From positions 34,854 to 98,853 of the forward strand of contig NZ_BAYB01000036.1 in NCBI RefSeq assembly GCF_000685035.1: a stretch of DNA of 64,000 bases. The letters run 5' to 3'. How positions within the stretch are numbered: position 1 is the stretch's first letter; each line of letters starts with the position of its first letter. The notes beneath the pieces are model-generated. The model searched no databases, had not been told where the DNA came from, and was given only the letters and a program-made list of their open reading frames with translations. This DNA comes from Paraburkholderia ferrariae NBRC 106233 (GTDB lineage Bacteria > Pseudomonadota > Gammaproteobacteria > Burkholderiales > Burkholderiaceae). Position numbers and translations under genes: made by a program. Positions 16,247 to 26,515 of the stretch are shown here, one piece after another.

Positions 16247-17572
16247 TCACACACTATCCGCCATCCGCCCCCGTGTTTCAGGCATACGCAGATAAACAAC
16301 CAGCGAGATCGCCGCACACGCCGTCACGTACCAGTAAAAGTACTGCTCGTGCCCGCTCGCCTTGAAGCGCAGCGCGACGAACTCCGTCGTGCCGCCGAGG
16401 ATTGCCGTGGTCAGCGCATACGGCAGGCCCACGGCGAGCGCGCGGATGCGCACGGGAAACAGCTCCGTTTTTGCGAGCATATGCACGGACGTAAAGCCGC
16501 TCAGCATGACGAGTCCCGCAAACGCGAGCAGGAACGCCACGAACGGATCGCGCGTGTGGCTCAGTGCGTTAAAGAGCGGCACCGAAAACAGCGTGGTCGA
16601 AAGCCCGAAGGCAATCAGCACGGGGCGCCGTCCGAACACGTCGGAAGCGAACCCGAACAGGGGCTGTAGCGGCATGTAGAGCAAGAGCGCAGCGGCGGAG
16701 ACAAGCGTGGACATTTCCTTGGAAAGTCCCACCGTATTCACCAGATACTTCTGCATATACACCGTGAACGTGTAGAAACCCACCGTACCGCCCACGGTAA
16801 TGCCGATAGCCAGCAGAATCTGGCGCCAGTGCTGGCGCAGTTGCGCGAGCACCGGCGGCCCGAACGCGCGGGCGCCGCGCTCGAATGCTTCGGTCTCCGT
16901 CACGTTGCGGCGCATGTAGAGCGCGAAGAGCGCCAACGCCCCGCCGATCAGAAACGGCACGCGCCAGCCCCAGCGCTCGATCTGCTCGGCCGTCATCAGC
17001 AGGTTCTGCATGACGAGCATGAGCGCAAGCGCGACGAGCTGCCCCGCCACCACACTCACCTGCAGGAAGCCCAGGTAGAAACCGCGCCGGTTGGCCGGGG
17101 ATATCTCGCTGAGGTAGGTCGCGCTGGTGCCGTACTCTCCGCCCATGCTCAATCCCTGCAAGAGGCGTGCAGCGATCAGCACGATCGGCGCCAGCACGCC
17201 GATACTCGCGTAACCCGGCGTGAGCGCGATCATCAGCGAGCCGACGCACATGGCCGCAACGGACCACGTCAACGCCGATTTGCGCCCGTGGCGGTCGGCA
17301 TAAAGACCCACCAGCCAACTACCCAGCGGCCGCGCGACGTAGCCCACTGCCGCGATCGCCGCGGTGTTCATGAGCTGCACGGTGGGCTTGTCGCCCGGAA
17401 AGAATGACTTCGCGAAATAGATCGAAAAAATGCTGTACGCGAGAAAGTCGTACCACTCGATCAGATTGCCCGCGAGCCCGCCCACAATCGAGCGGATGCG
17501 AGGCCGCGCAACCGCCTGCGCCCCCGCCGCTTCCCGGTTTCCTTGCACGCTCCACTCCGTCCCGCTCGACAT
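16247..17572 (-). CDS. MHS-family metabolite:H+ symporter
   Basis: A 441-residue, 12-TMS inner-membrane transporter of the metabolite:H+ symporter (KgtP/ProP-like) family. Seen: GNLIEWYDFLAYSIFSIYF in helix 1, the family hallmark RPLGSWLVGLYADRHGRKSA between helices 2 and 3, and ARLLQGLSMGGEYGTSATYL in helix 4. It starts 49 bp after the stop of an isocitrate-lyase-family gene and is probably co-transcribed with it from a sigma-54 promoter at 18550. Uptake of the organic acid consumed by that enzyme is the likely role. Confidence 0.88.
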   Translation of the reverse strand: MSSGTEWSVQGNREAAGAQAVARPRIRSIVGGLAGNLIEWYDFLAYSIFSIYFAKSFFPGDKPTVQLMNTAAIAAVGYVARPLGSWLVGLYADRHGRKSALTWSVAAMCVGSLMIALTPGYASIGVLAPIVLIAARLLQGLSMGGEYGTSATYLSEISPANRRGFYLGFLQVSVVAGQLVALALMLVMQNLLMTAEQIERWGWRVPFLIGGALALFALYMRRNVTETEAFERGARAFGPPVLAQLRQHWRQILLAIGITVGGTVGFYTFTVYMQKYLVNTVGLSKEMSTLVSAAALLLYMPLQPLFGFASDVFGRRPVLIAFGLSTTLFSVPLFNALSHTRDPFVAFLLAFAGLVMLSGFTSVHMLAKTELFPVRIRALAVGLPYALTTAILGGTTEFVALRFKASGHEQYFYWYVTACAAISLVVYLRMPETRGRMADSV

Positions 17573-17621
17573 TCAGGTCTCCTCGCTTTCTTGTTTCAAC
17601 GCCTTGCCGACGTCTTGCCGC

Positions 17622-18506
17622 TCAGTCCTTCGCCGCATATTCGCGTTCGAGGTCATCGTAGAACGGCTTGTTCACGAGGCGCTGCCGCTCCGCAAACGGC
17701 GCGACGATGTTGGGGTCTTCGTCGAGGCGGCCATTCGCCCGCAACGTGCCGAGCGCGCGCTGCATGCCGACCACCGCGCCCTGCAGCGCCGCATTCGCGT
17801 ACAGCACCAGCGCGTAGCCAAGGCCCGCGAGCGCTTCGCGCGACTGCACGGGCGTCTTGCCGCCGATCACGATGTTGATGAGTTGCGGCGCGTCGATGAG
17901 CTTCGGCAGGCGCTCGATGTCTTCGAGCTTCTCGGTCGCTTCGATGAAAAGAATGTCCGCACCGGCTTCGATGAAGGCGTGGCCACGCGCAATCGCTTCT
18001 TCGATGCCATGCACGCCGGCCGCATCGGTGCGCGCCATGATGAGCAGGTTGCCGTCCTCGCGCGCATCGACCGCCGCGCGGATCTTGCCGGCCATCTCGC
18101 CCTTGCCGATCACTTCCTTGTTGTTGAAGTGGCCGCACTTCTTGGGCATCACCTGGTCTTCGAACTGGATCGCGTCGGCACCGCTGCGCTCGAGCGTGCG
18201 CACGGTCTGGCGCACGTTCAGCGCGTTGCCGAAGCCGGTGTCGGCGTCCACGATCAACGGCAGGCTCACGGCGTCGCGCACGCGGGCGGTGTGTTCGGCG
18301 ATGTCCGAGAGGCCGATGAAGCCCAGATCCGGCAAGCCGAACGACATGTTCGTGACCCCGGCGCCCGTGAGATACAGCGCCTCGAAGCCGGCGTCCTCGA
18401 TCACGCGCGCGCTCAGGGCGTTAAACGCGCCCGGCACGAGCAGGCCGCGGCGTTCGTTGACCTTGGCACGGAAGGCGGCGCGGCGTGCAGCGGTGGAAGT
18501 TGTCAT
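17622..18506 (-). CDS. Isocitrate lyase/PEP mutase superfamily enzyme (PrpB/dimethylmalate-lyase-like)
   Basis: A 294-residue (beta/alpha)8-barrel lyase. The catalytic motif KKCGH holds the general-acid Cys at about residue 124, preceded by DADTGFGN (metal-binding Asp) and QFEDQ. The motif variant MPKKCGHFNNKEV differs from typical 2-methylisocitrate lyase (KRCGH) and resembles dimethylmalate lyase or oxaloacetate-hydrolase-like members, so the substrate is uncertain. The ATG at 18506 follows GAGGAGCC. It heads a two-gene operon with the MHS symporter and is divergent from a PrpR-type sigma-54 activator. A -24/-12 promoter sits 44 bp upstream. Confidence 0.85.
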   Translation of the reverse strand: MTTSTAARRAAFRAKVNERRGLLVPGAFNALSARVIEDAGFEALYLTGAGVTNMSFGLPDLGFIGLSDIAEHTARVRDAVSLPLIVDADTGFGNALNVRQTVRTLERSGADAIQFEDQVMPKKCGHFNNKEVIGKGEMAGKIRAAVDAREDGNLLIMARTDAAGVHGIEEAIARGHAFIEAGADILFIEATEKLEDIERLPKLIDAPQLINIVIGGKTPVQSREALAGLGYALVLYANAALQGAVVGMQRALGTLRANGRLDEDPNIVAPFAERQRLVNKPFYDDLEREYAAKD

Positions 18507-18549
18507 GGCAATGGCTCCTCGAATCCTGTTTTGAGATGGCACCAACTCC

Positions 18550-18564
18550 GCATGAAACATGCCA
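18550..18564 (-). promoter_or_regulatory. Sigma-54 promoter of the lyase-transporter operon
   Basis: On the minus strand the sequence reads TGGCATGTTTCATGC, with GG and GC at exact -24/-12 spacing and only two departures from TGGCACG-N4-TTGC. Predicted transcription starts near 18538, about 32 bp before the ATG at 18506. A sigma-54 activator gene is divergent from it, which makes this match strong. Confidence 0.78.
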
Positions 18565-18624
18565 GAAAACAGGCCCCATCACAAAATCATATAAATCAAT
18601 GATTTAGCCAGAAACCTCCAACCC

Positions 18625-18670
18625 AAAACGTTTCATGACACAATCTCAGAAACGTTCCGCGAAACGTTTC
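18625..18670. promoter_or_regulatory. Three GAAACGTTTC-type boxes (candidate activator sites)
   Basis: AAAACGTTTC (18625-18634), GAAACGTTCC (18649-18658) and GAAACGTTTC (18661-18670) are near-identical 10-bp palindromes in the 189-bp divergent gap. They lie about 60-105 bp upstream of the predicted -24 element, a normal distance for a sigma-54 enhancer, and 26 bp before the activator gene itself, so they could also serve autoregulation. Confidence 0.7.
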
Positions 18671-18695
18671 AATCACCGTTTGCCCGAAACCTGCC

Positions 18696-20693
<1,998 letters not shown>

Positions 20694-20829
20694 GTTACGC
20701 GTTGCGAATCCGTTGAGGCTGCGCATGCCAGCATTCGAACTGCTGCGGCACCTTGTAGCCCGCCCGCCGCTCGCGGCGGCGGCGGCGGTACGCAGAAATT
20801 CATCCGGCGCAAAAAACGCCCACGTCTCT

Positions 20830-21426
20830 CTACAACTGCCTGAGCGCTTCCTCGACGAAATCGAGCCGGTCCTGCCCAAAGAACATTGCTTCGCCCACGA
20901 ACAGGGTGGGCGCGCCAAAAAGACCGCGCGCGACAGCCGCCTCCGTGTCCCGCTTGAGTTTCTCCTTCACCTCGGCCTGCTCGACGAACTGGAACAGCAG
21001 CGCAGCATCGAGTCCGGCGCCTTCCAGCACGGCGCGCACGTTGGCCGGATCGGCCATGTTGCAGGGGCGTTCCCACATGGCCCGGTAGACCGCGTCAACA
21101 TAACGGAGGAACAGCGGCTCGTCATGCATCTGGGCCCCGGTGGCCGCACGCATCAGCATGAGCGTGTTGATCGGAAAATGCGGGTTGTGGGCATACGCCA
21201 CGCCGTAGCGCCGCGCAAAGCGCGCCAGGTCCACCTGCATCCAGGCCCCCTTTGCGGGGATGGTCGCAGGAGACGCATTGTTGGTTGCCTTATGTATCCC
21301 GCCCAGCAGAACGGGCCGGTAGACGATCTCCGCCCCGCACCGGGCCGCGATGCCCGGCAATTGCGTCCACGCCAGATAGCTGGCCGGACTGCCGAAGTCA
21401 AAATAAAACTCAACCGATTTCGTCAT
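20830..21426 (-). CDS. 2-hydroxychromene-2-carboxylate isomerase-like (DsbA/GST-kappa fold)
   Basis: A 198-residue thioredoxin-fold protein starting MTKSVEFYFDFGSPASYLAW, the N-terminus typical of HCCA isomerase and kappa-class glutathione transferase. The active-site Ser is in DFGSPASY, and the cis-Pro region FGAPTLFVGEAMFFGQDRL is conserved. It likely isomerises or conjugates an aromatic or alpha,beta-unsaturated acid with glutathione. The ATG at 21426 follows GAGGGAGGATGGC. It is divergent from a TetR regulator whose operator-like repeats lie in the gap, so it belongs to the TetR island up to 22.96 kb. Confidence 0.85.
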   Translation of the reverse strand: MTKSVEFYFDFGSPASYLAWTQLPGIAARCGAEIVYRPVLLGGIHKATNNASPATIPAKGAWMQVDLARFARRYGVAYAHNPHFPINTLMLMRAATGAQMHDEPLFLRYVDAVYRAMWERPCNMADPANVRAVLEGAGLDAALLFQFVEQAEVKEKLKRDTEAAVARGLFGAPTLFVGEAMFFGQDRLDFVEEALRQL

Positions 21427-21491
21427 GCCATCCTCCCTCGTCCTTGATCTTGCGGCGCTCGTTGGCGCCGGTTCGCATCGAATAAATAGTG

Positions 21492-21517
21492 AACTGACGT
21501 TCAGTTAACGATGGTTA
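21492..21517. promoter_or_regulatory. TetR-type operator, left copy
   Basis: AACTGA (21492-21497) and TCAGTT (21501-21506) form an inverted repeat with a 3-bp spacer between the divergent isomerase and TetR genes. It overlaps AGTTAACGATGGTTA (21503-21517), which recurs with two substitutions at 22950-22964 before the SDR gene at the other end of the island. Confidence 0.6.
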
Positions 21518-21553
21518 TGCTATTCTCGCCTTCGATCCTGTCCAAAATCGACC

Positions 21554-22123
21554 ATGCGCTATTCAACCGCTCACAAAGAGGAAACGCGACGCAAGCTGAT
21601 GGAAAGCAGTCGCGCGATTGCGAAGGAAAACGGCTTTGCGTCAACCGGCATCGACGCGCTGATGGCGGCGATCGGCCTGACGGGGGCCGCCTTCTACACT
21701 CACTTCCCCTCCCGGCAGGCGCTCTTCGATGCGCTGGTCAGCGAAGAAGCCTCCAATAGCGCCGACCTGCTTGCCGTCGACGAAAACGCCCCCGCGGGCG
21801 ATCTTGCCGCGCGTCTGCGCAGCTATCTGAGCACCTACCATGTCCTGCATCCCGAGTCGGGATGCGCGCTGCCCACGCTCGGGCCGGAAATCGCACGGGC
21901 CACGCCCGAAGCGCGCAGCGAGGTCGAAAAGTCGCTCAAACGCATCGCCAGGAGCTGGAGTGCGCACCTCGACGACAAGGACAAGGCATGGGCCATCATG
22001 GCCCAATGTGTCGGCGCCCTGCTGCTTGCCCGCACCGTGGAAAGCGAGCGCACCCGCCGGGAGATGCTCGCTTCCAGCCGCCGTCTTCTCGCCGACGTGC
22101 TGGGTATCGACACCCTGAAGTAA
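21554..22123 (+). CDS. TetR/AcrR-family repressor
   Basis: A 189-residue TetR regulator starting MRYSTAHKEETRRKLMESS. The N-terminal helix-turn-helix is clear (STGIDALMAAIGLTGAAFYTHF). The C-terminal ligand domain (residues 70-185) includes SGCALPTLGPEIARA, often seen in repressors of short-chain-dehydrogenase and isomerase genes. No strong Shine-Dalgarno is seen. It is divergent from the isomerase gene and convergent with an SDR gene. Two shared operator-like sequences flank this three-gene island, so it probably represses all three genes. Confidence 0.88.
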   Translation: MRYSTAHKEETRRKLMESSRAIAKENGFASTGIDALMAAIGLTGAAFYTHFPSRQALFDALVSEEASNSADLLAVDENAPAGDLAARLRSYLSTYHVLHPESGCALPTLGPEIARATPEARSEVEKSLKRIARSWSAHLDDKDKAWAIMAQCVGALLLARTVESERTRREMLASSRRLLADVLGIDTLK

Positions 22124-22168
22124 CGCGCGCGCGAGGCGAGGCGCGTGCATCCGGGGCCGCAGGTCGCG

Positions 22169-22921
22169 CTACCAGCGTTCCATGTAAGGACGCAGATCCA
22201 GTTCGAACGTCCACGCATCGCGCGGCTGCTGGTGCAGATACCAGTAGTTCTCCGCAATATGCCCGGGATTGAGGATGCCGTCCTGTTCCTTCAACGCGTA
22301 GCGTTCGGGGAACGTCGTACGGATGAAGTCCGTGTCGATCGCACCATCGACAATTATGTGCGCGACGTGAACGTTACGCGGACCCAACTCCCGCGCCATG
22401 CTCTGCGCCAGTGCCCGAAGCGCGTGCTTGGCGCCCGAGAAGGCCGCGAAATCGGCCGAACCCCGCACGCTCGCCGTAGCACCGGTAAACAGGATGGTGC
22501 CCCGGCCGCGCGCGACCATGCGCTTTGCCACCTCGCGGGCGTTGAGAAACGCGCTGAAGCAGGCCATCTCCCAGATCTTGAAGTACTTGCGGGCCGTCTC
22601 TTCCAGAATGCTGCATGGCACGTTCGCGCCGATGTTGAACACCATTACCTCGATCGGCCCGTGTTCGGCTTCGATACGCTCGATCAGCGCGACCACGTCC
22701 TCTTCCTTGCGTGCATCGCTCGCGTAGCCGAACGCCCGGCCGCCCGCCTCGCGTATACCCGACACGAGCGGCTCGAGCTTGTCCGCCGAGCGGCGGCTCA
22801 CGCACGCGATATAGCCCTCGCGGGCAAAACGCTGTGCGATGGCCCCGCCGGTAGCATCGCCCGCGCCGATAACCAGTGCGACTTTTTGCTGCGAATCTTG
22901 CTGCGGATCGCCTGAAATCAT
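22169..22921 (-). CDS. SDR-family protein with Phe at the catalytic Tyr position
   Basis: A 250-residue SDR-fold protein starting MISGDPQQDSQQKVALVIG. The cofactor motif is atypical (GAGDATGGAIA), NNAG is replaced by FNIGANV, and Tyr-x3-Lys reads Phe-x3-Lys (AAFSGAKHAL). The C-terminus TFELDLRPYMERW is shared with the paralogue at 45802-46575, which has the same Phe. The two therefore form a distinct subfamily, not a single mutated gene. The ATG at 22921 follows AAGGAG. It is convergent with the TetR gene, with a TetR-like operator 29-43 bp upstream. Reaction unknown. Confidence 0.82.
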   Translation of the reverse strand: MISGDPQQDSQQKVALVIGAGDATGGAIAQRFAREGYIACVSRRSADKLEPLVSGIREAGGRAFGYASDARKEEDVVALIERIEAEHGPIEVMVFNIGANVPCSILEETARKYFKIWEMACFSAFLNAREVAKRMVARGRGTILFTGATASVRGSADFAAFSGAKHALRALAQSMARELGPRNVHVAHIIVDGAIDTDFIRTTFPERYALKEQDGILNPGHIAENYWYLHQQPRDAWTFELDLRPYMERW

Positions 22922-22938
22922 GCCGTCTCCTTTTATCG

Positions 22939-22964
22939 AACGATCGTTTAGTTAACGAAAGTTA
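22939..22964. promoter_or_regulatory. TetR-type operator, right copy
   Basis: A perfect palindrome AACGATCGTT (22939-22948) adjoins AGTTAACGAAAGTTA (22950-22964), which matches 13 of 15 bases of the sequence at 21503-21517. It lies 18-43 bp upstream of the SDR start, in promoter position. The repetition at both ends of the island is the evidence for a shared repressor. Confidence 0.6.
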
Positions 22965-23030
22965 ATTAAATCGGCGGCCCTTGTCAACACGGAATTTCGA
23001 TTGCCCCGGTTCCGGGTTCGTGCCACAACG

Positions 23031-23069
23031 AAAAAAAGCCGAAGCTGGCATCCATTCCAGCTTCGGCTT
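23031..23069 (-). terminator. Rho-independent terminator of the tehA-like gene
   Basis: A 13-bp stem, AAGCCGAAGCTGG pairing with CCAGCTTCGGCTT around an 8-base loop, is followed on the minus strand by a run of T (A-run at 23031-23037). It starts 37 bp after the stop codon at 23106. Textbook intrinsic terminator. Confidence 0.92.
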
Positions 23070-23105
23070 CAGTGACGACGTTTTCGGCACCGGCTTTAGC
23101 GACCG

Positions 23106-24101
23106 TTACGAAGCGGCGCGTACCGGAAAGAGCTTGCCCTCCCACAGCAGGCCCACCGTCTTGACGACCAGCAGACCAATGATCAGGTTCGACACCGCAA
23201 ACAGGGCGAAAGCCAGTTCGTGAACCCAGCCGGGGGCACCGCGCTGCGCCACGAGCATCGCAAGCGTCGGCAGGGCCGCTACGCCGAAGCTGAACGCCCA
23301 GTACGACGGCGCGAACACCTGAGCCCGAATCCAGGGCAGCAAACGCAGGAGCAATGCCGCCTGATAGAGCCCGTACCCCAACAGCGCATACGCTACGAGG
23401 TCCGCACCGCCGCTCAGGCCGGTATGAAACCCGCTGCCCGTGACCGCCATCCAGGCCACGCCGCCCACCACCGGCGGCGCCAGTTGCACGCCGAAGGTCG
23501 GACGCAGTGCGGCAGCGGTAGGTGCACCGTGCGCCGCCCGGTTGAGCAGCATCGACTCGATTGCCAGCCACGACAGCGCCCCGGCGCCGAAGAACATCGC
23601 AGCCAGTTCGGGAAAGCCGAATGAAGCCGCGGTCGTTGCGGCGACGAAGCCCGGCGCCACGGTCGGCAGGTAAATCGCCGGCGTGACGACCTCGGCATTT
23701 CGCGCGCCCTGCCAGAGCCGGCCATGCAGCATCACGCCCACCGCGAGTTGCCCGGTTGCGCCGGCCACGAACAGCGCAAGCGCCAGGTCGTATGACCAGA
23801 GCTTGACCGCCTGCGCGGCCAGCATCGTCGAGACCGGCGCCAGCGCGATAAACGACGACTGCACTTCGTGCTGCCACTCCTTGCGCGCCGCCTCGCGGTG
23901 CGCGAGCCATTTCAGCGCATACATCGCCATGACCGCAGCCCACACCACAACGGCTGCCACCGTCATGAACATTGCCGCCTGCTGCGGTACTTCCCAGAGC
24001 TTCGCCGCCACCCGCCATGCACCGGCAAGCGCCAGCATACCGACCGCGATGCCGAAAAAGCCCGCGGGCATCGGCTCATGTTTTGTGATCCAGCTGTTCA
24101 T
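23106..24101 (-). CDS. tehA: TehA/SLAC1-family anion channel or transporter
   Basis: A 331-residue inner-membrane protein of the tellurite-resistance/dicarboxylate transporter (TDT) family. It begins MNSWITKHEPMPAGFFGIAVGMLALAGAW; the PAGFFGIAVG segment is the family's first-helix motif. About ten hydrophobic helices can be drawn. Homologues conduct anions or export C4-dicarboxylates or sulfite; some were first named for tellurite resistance. The ATG at 24101 is seven bases after GGAG and is preferred to the GTG one codon upstream. It has its own intrinsic terminator and no tehB beside it. Confidence 0.82.
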   Translation of the reverse strand: MNSWITKHEPMPAGFFGIAVGMLALAGAWRVAAKLWEVPQQAAMFMTVAAVVVWAAVMAMYALKWLAHREAARKEWQHEVQSSFIALAPVSTMLAAQAVKLWSYDLALALFVAGATGQLAVGVMLHGRLWQGARNAEVVTPAIYLPTVAPGFVAATTAASFGFPELAAMFFGAGALSWLAIESMLLNRAAHGAPTAAALRPTFGVQLAPPVVGGVAWMAVTGSGFHTGLSGGADLVAYALLGYGLYQAALLLRLLPWIRAQVFAPSYWAFSFGVAALPTLAMLVAQRGAPGWVHELAFALFAVSNLIIGLLVVKTVGLLWEGKLFPVRAAS

Positions 24102-24230
24102 CACGCCACTCCAGAAGATAGGACGACCGGTGCCGTCTTTCGATGGATGTGACTTTAGGCGCAGGCGCCGGCCACGCGAATGCCCGGGCGCCTCAACGCT
24201 ATGCCCGATCGTCTCAACCCGACGCCCGGT

Positions 24231-25406
24231 TCATTGCTGGATGTTTGCAAGCGAAGTCAAAATCCGGTACACCACCGCCACGCGGTCTTCGTTCGGGAAG
24301 TTCCGGTTGGCAAGCATGACGATGCCGAGGCGCTGCCCCGGAATGAAGGCCACGTACGAGCCAAAACCGTTGGTGGAGCCCGTCTTGTTGATCCACACGT
24401 CGTCGCGCGGCGCCTCGGGCGGGCTGATCCGGCTCACGGGGGTCGCCTTGAAAGCCATGTCCGGGCCGTTGCCCAGCTTGAGCGCACTCAGCGAAACGGG
24501 ATAGGGATACTGCTCCCACACCAGGTCCTGCGTCATCGGTCCGGCCTTGAAGTAGCCGGTATGCGTTGCCGTGATGGCGCGTTGCAGTGGCGGGTCGAGT
24601 TCGATCAGCTTCATGTTGCTTTCCATGAAGCGAACCATGTCGGCCGCCGTCGATTTCACGCCGTACGCTTCCGGCGCAATCACACCGCCGGCCAGGCGAA
24701 TCGGCTTGCCGTCCTTCGTATAGCCCTGCGCGTAGTCGGCTGCGCGCGACGCCGGCACGTCGATGAAACTGTTCTTCATCGCGAGTGCGGGAAAGAGGCG
24801 TTGCTCGACCAATGCGGTGTAGTGCTGCCCCATGCTCCTGGAAGCAGCGAGACCCAGCACGCCGATGCCGGGATTCGAATAGGTTCGATACGTGCCGGCC
24901 GCCCAGGTGGGACGCCAGGCGCCGAGATACGCGATCAGATCCGCGTCGGAGCGAACCTCGTCCGGCACCTGGAGCGGCAGGCCGCCCGGCGTATGCGTGC
25001 CGAGATCGAGCAGGCTCAGGTTGCCGAACGGGCGATCGCTCAGGGAGGGCAAGTACTTCGCCACCTTGTCGGACAAGGAAAGCCGGTGATTTTGCGCGGC
25101 CCAGGACGCGAGCGTGGCCGCAAACGTCTTGGACACCGACCCCAGTTCGAATAGCGTGGCGTTCGTCACGGGCCTGCCGGTTTCCTTCGACATCACGCCA
25201 TAGTTGAACACCCGCGGCTGTCCCGCCACGACCACCCCCACCGCCATGCCCGGAATCTGGTCCTTCTGCATAAGCGGGGCTATGGCATCGTCAACCACGG
25301 ATTGGACGCGGTCCGTCGCCGCGTCGGCGCCACGCGCGGCGCCCTGGAGCGCGCACGCCACACAAAGCACTTTGACCACATGAGACAAGGTGTTCCCGAG
25401 CTTCAT
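24231..25406 (-). CDS. ampC: Class C (AmpC) beta-lactamase
   Basis: A 391-residue serine beta-lactamase exported to the periplasm. A signal peptide covers about residues 1-29 (MKLGNTLSHVVKVLCVACAL). The class C motifs are all present: Ser90-Val-Ser-Lys93, Tyr176-Ser-Asn178 and Lys-Thr-Gly in INKTGSTNGFG. The ATG at 25406 follows AGAAGGAAG and gives a normal signal; longer in-frame starts would spoil it. It is divergent from an AmpR-type LysR gene with an inverted repeat between, so inducible expression is expected. Tyr-Ser-Asn replaces the commoner Tyr-Ala-Asn, a known variation. Its spectrum cannot be judged from sequence alone. Confidence 0.92.
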   Translation of the reverse strand: MKLGNTLSHVVKVLCVACALQGAARGADAATDRVQSVVDDAIAPLMQKDQIPGMAVGVVVAGQPRVFNYGVMSKETGRPVTNATLFELGSVSKTFAATLASWAAQNHRLSLSDKVAKYLPSLSDRPFGNLSLLDLGTHTPGGLPLQVPDEVRSDADLIAYLGAWRPTWAAGTYRTYSNPGIGVLGLAASRSMGQHYTALVEQRLFPALAMKNSFIDVPASRAADYAQGYTKDGKPIRLAGGVIAPEAYGVKSTAADMVRFMESNMKLIELDPPLQRAITATHTGYFKAGPMTQDLVWEQYPYPVSLSALKLGNGPDMAFKATPVSRISPPEAPRDDVWINKTGSTNGFGSYVAFIPGQRLGIVMLANRNFPNEDRVAVVYRILTSLANIQQ

Positions 25407-25467
25407 TCCCGGCTTCCTTCTGAGAGATCGTTGGAAAGCCATCACTGTCGCGTTTTCGGAGCCTTGT

Positions 25468-25488
25468 GGCAAACGATGATAAATTGCC
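25468..25488. promoter_or_regulatory. Candidate AmpR operator
   Basis: GGCAA (25468-25472) and TTGCC (25484-25488) form an inverted repeat with an 11-bp spacer in the 112-bp gap between divergent ampC and ampR. The T-N11-A layout and the location fit a LysR-type operator. Confidence 0.6.
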
Positions 25489-25518
25489 CCATGACCAAGA
25501 TAAACTTATGACTCGACT

Positions 25519-26424
25519 ATGCGCCCCCATTTACCCCTGAATGCGCTGCGCGCCTTCGAATCGGCAGTCCGGCATCTGAGCTTCACGCGCGCCGCGCAGG
25601 AGTTGAATGTCACGCAGGCCGCGGTGAGCCAGCAGGTGCGCGCGCTCGAGGAGCGGCTCGGTGTCGCGCTGTTCAAGCGCCTGCCGCGCGGTCTTGCCGT
25701 GACCGACGAAGGACTCGCGCTGCGCCCGGTGCTCAGCGACGCGTTCGATCGCATCGAAACCGTATTGCGGCAATTCGAAGGCGGCCATTTTCACGAGGTG
25801 TTGACGGTCGGCGCCGTGGGCACCTTTGCCGTGGGATGGCTCATGCCGCGGCTCAAGTCCTTTCACGCGCTCCATCCGTTCGTCGAGTTGCGCATGCTGA
25901 CGAACAACAATCTCGTCGATCTGGCCTCCGAGGGCCTCGACTTTGCGATCCGCTTCGGCGATGGCGCCTGGCCGGGTTCGCACACGCTGAAGCTGTTCGA
26001 TGCCCCGCTCTCGCTGCTCTGCACGCCGGAAATCGCGCAGCGCCTGCGCACGCCAGCCGATCTCGCCCACGAAACGCTCTTGCGCTCCTATCGCGCCGAC
26101 GACTGGATGCACTGGTTCGCCCGGGCCGGCGTAACCCCGCGGCCCGCGCGCGGGCCGGTGTTCGACTCGTCGCGGCTGATGGTCGAAGCGGCCATTCAAG
26201 GTGCCGGCGTAGCGCTCGTCCCCGCTTCGATGTTCGGGCGCGATCTCGCCCTGGGGCGCCTCGTGAGCCCGTTCGATATCGAGGTGCAGGCGGGCAGCTA
26301 CTGGCTCACCTGGCAAAAGGGCAAGCCGGCCACGCCCGCCATGCAGTTGTTCAGTCAATGGATTGCGAAGGAGGCCAATGAGGGAGCGGCAGGCTTCGGC
26401 GAGGCCGATACCGCCCGCGCGTAA
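25519..26424 (+). CDS. ampR: AmpR-type LysR regulator
   Basis: A 301-residue LysR regulator starting MRPHLPLNALRAFESAVRHL, the N-terminus typical of AmpR. The helix-turn-helix reads LSFTRAAQELNVTQAAVSQQ. The effector domain has GTFAVGWLMPRL, as in AmpR, which senses muropeptides and UDP-MurNAc-pentapeptide. It is divergent from ampC, the classical arrangement for inducible chromosomal beta-lactamase. The length and domain order are normal. Confidence 0.92.
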   Translation: MRPHLPLNALRAFESAVRHLSFTRAAQELNVTQAAVSQQVRALEERLGVALFKRLPRGLAVTDEGLALRPVLSDAFDRIETVLRQFEGGHFHEVLTVGAVGTFAVGWLMPRLKSFHALHPFVELRMLTNNNLVDLASEGLDFAIRFGDGAWPGSHTLKLFDAPLSLLCTPEIAQRLRTPADLAHETLLRSYRADDWMHWFARAGVTPRPARGPVFDSSRLMVEAAIQGAGVALVPASMFGRDLALGRLVSPFDIEVQAGSYWLTWQKGKPATPAMQLFSQWIAKEANEGAAGFGEADTARA

Positions 26425-26481
26425 CGGCGAGACTCCTGGTCTTTCGATTCGGGAATACCGCCAATTCGCTTAATTAATTAG

Positions 26482-26515
26482 ATTAACTAACCAACAAACC
26501 AATTAACTAACAAAC
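26482..26515. repeat. Direct repeat in an AT-rich patch
   Basis: ATTAACTAACCAAC (26482-26495) recurs as ATTAACTAACAAAC (26502-26515). The patch 26465-26515 is very AT-rich for this genome, and the second copy includes the last codons of the GntR gene. It has no hairpin and is not a standard terminator. Confidence 0.5.
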
